This document shows positions 7,169 through 9,933 of a stretch of DNA of 9,933 nt, one piece after another. A model generated the notes under the pieces. It saw nothing but the letters and a program-made list of their open reading frames with translations. It had not been told where the DNA came from and did no database searches. This stretch comes from Haloferacaceae archaeon PL-Br10_E2g29 (GTDB taxonomy: Archaea > Halobacteriota > Halobacteria > Halobacteriales > Haloferacaceae), in contig LKMS01000048.1 in assembly GCA_001563965.1 (NCBI GenBank), positions 1-9,933 of the forward strand. Direction: 5' to 3'. A program made the translations under genes and the position numbers. Numbering within the stretch: position 1 is the stretch's first letter; each line of letters opens with the position of its first letter.

Positions 7169-7190
7169 AGATCTCTGATGAACAATTAGT

Positions 7191-8327
7191 ATGGACTCCG
7201 TGACGAACACCGAGGGAGCCGCCGGAATTCGCGCCCTGTTCGACCGCCATCTCGACGTCGGCCTCCACCACGGGGCCCAACTCGTGGTCTACGACGGCAC
7301 CGACCGCGTGCTCGACCTCGCTGGTGGGGCTGTCGGTCCTGACGAGGGCTCGACAACACCGGACACGAAACATCTCATCTGGTCGTGTACAAAATCGATG
7401 TCGGCGTGCTGTCTGCACCAACTTGTCGAGCAGGGCGATGTCGCGTACGACGATCCGGTCGTCGACCACTGGCCGGCGTTTGCCCGCGGCGATGACGAGA
7501 AAAAACAGGTCACGGTTCGTCACGTTCTTAGCCATCAGACCGGCATGCCGACGAGCGAACTCGACGCCGACCCGAGCGCGTGGGGCGACTGGGACCACAT
7601 CGTCGAGACGATGGAAACACAGGAACTGCGCGATCCGCCGGGCACCGTCCCCGCCTACCACACCGTTTCTTTCGGCTGGCTCGTCGGCGAACTCGTCCGA
7701 CAGATCACCGGCACGCGGATCGAAACCTACGCCCGCGAGAACGTGTTCGAACCGCTCGACATGACGAACACCTCCATTGGCGTTCGCGACGGCGACCCCG
7801 AGTCGGTGGCGACGATCACCGGCTTCGACGTGTTCGACCGCGCGGCCGATCCCGCCGAAGGACTCGTTGATCTCTCGCCAGCGGCCGCCGCCGGCCTCGG
7901 CAACGACCCGGGCGTGTTGCAGGCGGTGATTCCCGCGGCCAACGGGATCAGCACGGCCCGCGACATGGGCCGGTTTTTCGCCTGCATGGCCAACGGTGGG
8001 GAACTCGATGGGGTGCGACTGCTGGACGAAGAAACGGTCAAACAGGCGACCGAGTTACAGACCGAAACGGCCGACGACGGGACGTTGTCGCGACCGATGC
8101 GGTATGCGATGGGCTTCTGGCGCGGCGGGGCGGTGTCGGATCTGTTCGGGACGCTCTCGTCGCCCGAGACGTTCGGCCATGTCGGCCTCGGTAGCATCGT
8201 CGCCTGGGTCGACCCCGAGGCCAACCTGACGTTTTCGTACGTCTGCAACGGGATTCGCGAGGAGTCACACGAGCACGCCGTCCGTGTCAATCAGCTCGCT
8301 GACGCGGTGTATCAGGTCTACGGGTGA
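7191..8327 (+). CDS. Serine beta-lactamase-related hydrolase (class C / family VIII esterase-like)
   Basis: A 378-residue protein of the beta-lactamase-related serine hydrolase family (COG1680-like). The nucleophile motif is S65-C-T-K68 in HLIWSCTKSM. Y156 in AYHTVSFGWLVGELV is the expected second-motif tyrosine (Y-x-S/N position, here Y-H-T). H330-V-G is the third motif (FGHVGLGSIVAWVD). VTVRHVLSHQTGMP (107-120) is the family's loop after the first helices. Length fits family VIII carboxylesterases and DD-peptidase-like archaeal members. No signal peptide or membrane segment is seen, so it acts in the cytoplasm. Archaea lack murein, so an esterase or amidase role is more likely than antibiotic or peptidoglycan chemistry; this is inference. 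It has its own TATA box with an abutting inverted repeat, and converges on the Lrp-family gene 45 bp downstream. Confidence 0.92.
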   Translation: MDSVTNTEGAAGIRALFDRHLDVGLHHGAQLVVYDGTDRVLDLAGGAVGPDEGSTTPDTKHLIWSCTKSMSACCLHQLVEQGDVAYDDPVVDHWPAFARGDDEKKQVTVRHVLSHQTGMPTSELDADPSAWGDWDHIVETMETQELRDPPGTVPAYHTVSFGWLVGELVRQITGTRIETYARENVFEPLDMTNTSIGVRDGDPESVATITGFDVFDRAADPAEGLVDLSPAAAAGLGNDPGVLQAVIPAANGISTARDMGRFFACMANGGELDGVRLLDEETVKQATELQTETADDGTLSRPMRYAMGFWRGGAVSDLFGTLSSPETFGHVGLGSIVAWVDPEANLTFSYVCNGIREESHEHAVRVNQLADAVYQVYG

Positions 8328-8353
8328 ATCGGAGGCGGCCCGGTTTGTGGGCC

Positions 8354-8357
8354 AAAA
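8354..8357 (-). terminator. Possible short T-tract terminator of the Lrp-family gene
   Basis: TTTT on the minus strand lies 15-18 nt past the Lrp-family stop codon (8373). Archaeal termination needs mainly a U-run, but four Ts is a weak example. Confidence 0.2.
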
Positions 8358-8372
8358 GTGCGTCGGCAACGA

Positions 8373-8831
8373 CTACTCGTCGAGGTCGAGTTCGAATTGC
8401 GCGTGTTCGTTGACCGTGTTGAGCACGACGCTCGTGTTCGACTCGCGAATGTCGACATCGCTCAACAGCGCCTTGATCTGGTCGTTCATCTCGTCGGTGT
8501 TTTTGAACTTGCCAATCGCGATGATGTCGTAATCCCCCGTCGTCTCGTAGACGCTGACCATCTGTTTTTCATTTCGCAGTCGGTCGGTGAGTTCGGGTAG
8601 CGCACTCCCTTCGACTTTGAGATGCATCACCGTCGTGACATCGTAGCCAAGTTTGCCGTAATCAACAATCGGGGTATAGCCGTTGATGACGCCCTCGGCC
8701 TCCAGGTCCTTCAGATGATTCGAGACCGTCGTCACCGAGACATCGAGTTCTTCGCCGAGACTGCGAAGACTTTCACGGCCGTTACCAAGTAGCGCATTAA
8801 TGAGCTTCCGATCGAGATTTTCGTACGTCAT
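8373..8831 (-). CDS. Lrp/AsnC family transcriptional regulator
   Basis: A 152-residue DNA-binding regulator of the feast/famine family. The N-terminal helix-turn-helix spans about residues 5-50 (ENLDRKLINALL, then SLRSLGEELDVSVTTVSNHLKDLEAEGVINGYTP), with recognition helix VTTVSNHLKDL. A linker strand leads to the RAM domain (about 64-145), with beta strands around DVTTVMHLKVEG and an effector-site-like turn ETTGDYDIIAIGKF (96-109). Members form dimers to octamers and sense amino acids; the ligand here is unknown. The start at 8831 (MTYENLD) matches the usual haloarchaeal N-terminus; an in-frame ATG 21 nt upstream was rejected. An ACTAAC element about 27 nt upstream may be the promoter, and an imperfect AT-armed dyad covers the start region, suggesting autoregulation. 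It lies downstream of the DsrE-like gene on the same strand but is separated from it by 128 bp with a T-run. Confidence 0.93.
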   Translation of the reverse strand: MTYENLDRKLINALLGNGRESLRSLGEELDVSVTTVSNHLKDLEAEGVINGYTPIVDYGKLGYDVTTVMHLKVEGSALPELTDRLRNEKQMVSVYETTGDYDIIAIGKFKNTDEMNDQIKALLSDVDIRESNTSVVLNTVNEHAQFELDLDE

Positions 8832-8845
8832 ATACAGTCCATATA
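8831..8845. promoter_or_regulatory. Imperfect dyad over the Lrp-family gene start, possible autoregulatory operator
   Basis: TATACAGTCCATATA has TATA arms at both ends and five of seven pairs complementary. It touches the first base of the start codon and would cover the transcription start if the mRNA is leaderless. The 15 bp size and AT arms suit Lrp-family sites, but the match is imperfect. Confidence 0.3.
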
Positions 8846-8959
8846 ACCGCAAGCAGTTAGTCGTTTAGGACGATCGGTCGGTGTTTTGTCTGACTATGTA
8901 AGATACTCACGACTCAGCTGGGTCACAAAAAGTAATCGCCTCCCGACGCGACTATCGAG
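8832..8959. other. Intergenic region between the Lrp-family and DsrE-like genes
   Basis: A 128 bp spacer. Besides the dyad next to the Lrp start it holds ACTAAC on the minus strand (8855-8860), a possible Lrp TATA element, and a near-palindrome GACTCAGCTGGGTC (8911-8924, one T:G mismatch). A T5 run on the minus strand lies at 8927-8931. No gene or structured RNA is evident. Confidence 0.4.
8927..8931 (-). terminator. T-run after the DsrE-like gene, probable terminator
   Basis: Five Ts on the minus strand about 29-33 nt past the TAG at 8960 follow the GC-rich sequence GGGAGGCG. Archaeal RNA polymerase stops on U-runs without needing a hairpin, so this probably separates DsrE from Lrp transcription. 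Confidence 0.4.
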
Positions 8960-9316
8960 CTAAAACGTGATCACTTCGTAGCCGTCGGCGACGAACTCCC
9001 GGACGCTTGGGTGGCCCTCGTACTCGTCGACGAGCGTGAGTCCGGCATCGTCGACCGCATCCTCGACGCCGAAAGCGCTCGCACAGTAGTCACACACGAT
9101 GGCGTCGTCACGGATTGCCAGATACAGGTCGTGATAGTCGTGGTCCCCGTCGATGAGGTCGGGAATCCACTGGGTGGCTGCGCCGTCGAAGACGACCGTC
9201 ACCTCGTCGCCGTCGGTTTCGGCAAACTCTTTGGCGGCCTCGAGGCCGTTTGCCAGTCGTCCGTAGTCGGCGTGCGTTTCGTTTCCGGTCAGAATGAAGA
9301 TTGCTGCGTTTGCCAC
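8960..9316 (-). CDS. DsrE-like small protein, GTG start
   Basis: A 118-residue cytoplasmic protein of the DsrE/DsrF/TusD-like sulfur-relay fold. The first strand MANAAIFILTGNETHADYGRL leads into a helix GLEAAKEFAE. A second strand VTVVFDGAATQWIPDL follows, then IVCDYCASAFGV with C75 and C78, and a final strand-helix VDEYEGHPSVREFVADGYEVITF. C78, in the position Cys-x-S-A before the next helix, is the likely counterpart of the active-site Cys of TusD/DsrE; this alignment is by eye. DsrE relatives carry persulfide sulfur or bind small ligands, and haloarchaeal members are uncharacterised to my knowledge. The start is GTG at 9316: no ATG exists near it, the strand pattern begins there, and AATATAAA lies about 27 nt upstream. 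The T-run downstream makes it a single-gene unit. Its promoter abuts a decayed kinase fragment. Confidence 0.85.
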   Translation of the reverse strand: MANAAIFILTGNETHADYGRLANGLEAAKEFAETDGDEVTVVFDGAATQWIPDLIDGDHDYHDLYLAIRDDAIVCDYCASAFGVEDAVDDAGLTLVDEYEGHPSVREFVADGYEVITF

Positions 9317-9339
9317 GGGTGATGATTGTTCCGACGTGG

Positions 9340-9347
9340 TTTATATT
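9340..9347 (-). promoter_or_regulatory. TATA box of the DsrE-like gene
   Basis: AATATAAA on the minus strand is centred about 27 nt before the GTG at 9316, a strong match and exact spacing for a leaderless transcript. It also decides for the GTG as the start. The kinase remnant begins only about 5-10 bp beyond it. Confidence 0.65.
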
Positions 9348-9351
9348 GCCG

Positions 9352-9546
9352 GTTGCTGACAACGGCCATGGCATCCCAGAGGCCGAGCGAGCGTCGATCT
9401 TCGAGCACGGATATTCGACCGACAGGGACGGGACTGGGTTTGGGCTCTCGATCGTTAGCGAGTTCGTTGAGGCCCACGGCTGGGACAGTCAGGTCACCAG
9501 TGGCTCCGAGGGTGGTGCTCGGTTCGAAATCACCGTTTTTGACTGA
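9352..9546 (+). pseudogene. Histidine kinase remnant (C-terminal part of the HATPase domain)
   Basis: About 64 codons encode only the last part of a GHKL ATPase domain of a sensor histidine kinase. They give the G1 box VADNGHGIPEAERASIF, then EHGYSTDRDGTGFGLSI (F and G2 boxes), then VSEFVEAHGWDSQVTSG and GGARFEITVFD before TGA. Haloarchaeal kinases end in the same way. Missing are the sensor region, the H box with the phosphorylated histidine and the N box needed to bind ATP-Mg, so the fragment cannot work as a kinase. Homology starts abruptly at V9352, right next to the DsrE TATA box, and the open frame upstream (ATG 9322) encodes unrelated residues (MIVPTWFILP). The frame is otherwise intact without internal stops, so the deletion is fairly recent or the fragment is tolerated. 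A small stand-alone protein of 74 residues is possible but unlikely. Confidence 0.8.
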
Positions 9547-9605
9547 TTCACAAACCGTGATAAAAAGCGTGCGAAACACCCACAAACTCGCGAATCGGGT
9601 TCGAC

Positions 9606-9620
9606 GGGCTTTTAACGCCC
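9606..9620. repeat. Inverted repeat framing the L1 TATA element
   Basis: GGGC (9606-9609) and GCCC (9617-9620) flank TTTTAAC. The arms sit over the BRE side and just downstream of the TATA element. Four-base arms can occur by chance in GC-rich DNA. Confidence 0.25.
9610..9615 (+). promoter_or_regulatory. Promoter TATA element of the L1 ribosomal gene
   Basis: TTTTAA in a GC-rich context. Transcription would start roughly 24-27 nt downstream, near 9636-9640, leaving a leader of about 61-65 nt before the L1 ATG. This differs from the leaderless pattern of the other genes in the window. Confidence 0.5.
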
Positions 9621-9636
9621 ATCCGCCACCTTCCGA

Positions 9637-9691
9637 TGAGACAGGCGCAGCCTGTGTCACTACCCGTAGGAGCATATCCTGCGTACTACGG
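9637..9691 (+). promoter_or_regulatory. Structured L1 mRNA leader, two hairpins, possible L1 autoregulatory site
   Basis: Hairpin 1 is ACAGGC (9641-9646) with GCCTGT (9650-9655) around a GCA loop. It extends past a G:G mismatch by TGA (9637-9639) and TCA (9657-9659). Hairpin 2 is CCGTAG (9664-9669) with CTACGG (9686-9691), with a small inner GCA/TGC helix (9672-9674, 9680-9682) separated by an unequal internal loop. Hairpin 2 covers the first two G bases of the Shine-Dalgarno. L1 of bacteria and archaea is known to repress its own mRNA through a mimic of its 23S rRNA site, and a leader mimic has been described for Halobacterium. Equivalence here is inference. Confidence 0.45.
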
Positions 9692-9697
9692 AGGTGA
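9690..9697 (+). promoter_or_regulatory. Shine-Dalgarno of the L1 gene
   Basis: GGAGGTGA is fully complementary to the haloarchaeal 16S rRNA 3' end, and its GGAGG core ends 6 nt before the ATG at 9701. It is the only strong Shine-Dalgarno in the window, consistent with a leadered ribosomal-protein mRNA. Confidence 0.85.
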
Positions 9698-9700
9698 ATA

Positions 9701-9933
9701 ATGGCAGACGATACGATAGTACAAGCAGTTTCGCGCGCGCTCGACGAGTCGCCGCCTCGGAATTTCCGAGAGACCGTCGACCTCGCCGTGAATCTGCGCG
9801 ATCTAGACTTAAACGATCCATCGAAACGCATCGACGAGAGCATCGTGCTCCCGTCCGGAACCGGCCAGGACACACAGATTGTTGTGTTCGCAGAGGGCGA
9901 GACCGCCCTGCAGGCCGAGAGCGTTGCCGACCA
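9701..9933 (+). CDS. rpl1: Large subunit ribosomal protein uL1 (partial, 5' end)
   Basis: The first 77 codons of ribosomal protein L1 run off the right edge. L1 binds the 23S rRNA stalk that helps deacylated tRNA leave the E site, and in archaea also represses its own mRNA. Recognisable blocks are the N-terminal helix (MADDTIVQAVSRALDESPPR), the RNA-binding strand NFRETVDLAVNLRDLDLNDPSKR (21-43), and IDESIVLPSGTGQDTQIVVFAEGE (44-67). Archaeal uL1 is about 212 residues, so roughly one third is present. L10 and L12 (stalk proteins) would be expected next in haloarchaea but lie outside. The gene has its own TATA element, a structured leader of about 60 nt and a strong Shine-Dalgarno. L11, often close upstream in haloarchaea, is not in this window. 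Confidence 0.97.
   Translation, partial: MADDTIVQAVSRALDESPPRNFRETVDLAVNLRDLDLNDPSKRIDESIVLPSGTGQDTQIVVFAEGETALQAESVAD

Larger units (their letters stand above)
7024..7190. promoter_or_regulatory. Divergent intergenic region between the DUF5817-type and beta-lactamase-like genes
   Basis: A 167 bp spacer with lower GC than its surroundings. It contains the TATA box and adjacent inverted repeat of the rightward gene. A weak CAAATC element on the minus strand (about 7045-7051) lies about 26 nt before the leftward ATG at 7023. No small gene or structured RNA is evident. Confidence 0.5.

Noticed and set aside
7024..7185. Upstream extension of the DUF5817-type protein with extra cysteines
   Set aside because: Serine/threonine-rich and not acidic; the zinc ribbon starts at 7023, and the extension covers the neighbour's TATA box and repeat.
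6204..7661. Long minus-strand open frame across hmgA end, the DUF5817-type gene and the beta-lactamase-like start
   Set aside because: It spans three well-supported genes out of frame with all of them and crosses promoter regions; no recognisable motif.
8337..8353. GGCCC-N7-GGGCC hairpin between the convergent beta-lactamase-like and Lrp genes
   Set aside because: Five-base arms, and on neither strand does a T-run follow the hairpin; not enough to call a terminator.
9548..9560. TCAC-AAACC-GTGA dyad after the kinase remnant
   Set aside because: Only four-base arms and no extension; expected by chance in this length of sequence.
9588..9610. GGGTTCGA-like string resembling a tRNA T-arm or attachment site
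   Set aside because: Flanking bases do not pair into a T-stem and no other tRNA arms are present.
9289..9873. Minus-strand open frame opposite the kinase remnant and L1
   Set aside because: Serine/arginine-rich shadow of L1, no motif, crosses the L1 promoter and leader.
1..9933. CRISPR array, insertion sequence, integrase, toxin-antitoxin or defence genes
   Set aside because: No regularly spaced repeats, transposase motifs or long terminal inverted repeats were seen; every long region is explained by ordinary chromosomal genes.

Overview
The window is a stretch of haloarchaeal chromosome. The proteins are very acidic, codons are GC-rich, an archaeal-type class I HMG-CoA reductase and an archaeal uL1 ribosomal protein are present, and most genes have no Shine-Dalgarno but carry an AT-rich TATA-like box about 25-28 nt before the start codon, as expected for leaderless transcripts. 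I cannot name the genus from the sequence; Halorubrum-like or Haloferacales relatives are plausible.

Layout, left to right. Bases 1-966 (minus) hold the N-terminal part of a Tat-exported, lipid-anchored ABC peptide-type substrate-binding protein that runs off the left edge. Next is a renalase-like FAD oxidoreductase (minus, 1074-2132), divergent from a HAD-family phosphatase (plus, 2243-2905). The HAD gene converges within 9 bp on a DUF1405 membrane protein (minus, 2915-3637). From the next divergent spacer start a small haloarchaeal protein of unknown function (3744-4154) and, overlapping it by ATGA, an alpha/beta hydrolase (4151-5128). HMG-CoA reductase (hmgA, 5231-6463) follows. It converges on a zinc-ribbon/winged-helix DUF5817-type protein (minus, 6502-7023), which is divergent from a serine beta-lactamase-like hydrolase (plus, 7191-8327). 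Then come an Lrp/AsnC regulator (minus, 8373-8831) and a DsrE-like small protein (minus, 8960-9316). A decayed fragment of a histidine kinase ATPase domain (plus, about 9352-9546) lies against the DsrE promoter. The window ends in the first 77 codons of ribosomal protein L1 (plus, from 9701), which has a structured leader and a strong Shine-Dalgarno.

These genes do not form one pathway. hmgA supplies mevalonate for isoprenoid lipids, L1 is a core ribosomal gene, and the rest is scattered metabolism and regulation organised as single genes or one two-gene operon. I found no CRISPR array, transposase, tRNA, rRNA, phage gene or defence system, and no convincing undescribed system. The points most worth a second look are the L1 leader structure, the kinase remnant beside the DsrE promoter, the perfect palindrome before hmgA, the dyads before the beta-lactamase-like and Lrp genes, and the unknown gene coupled to the alpha/beta hydrolase.
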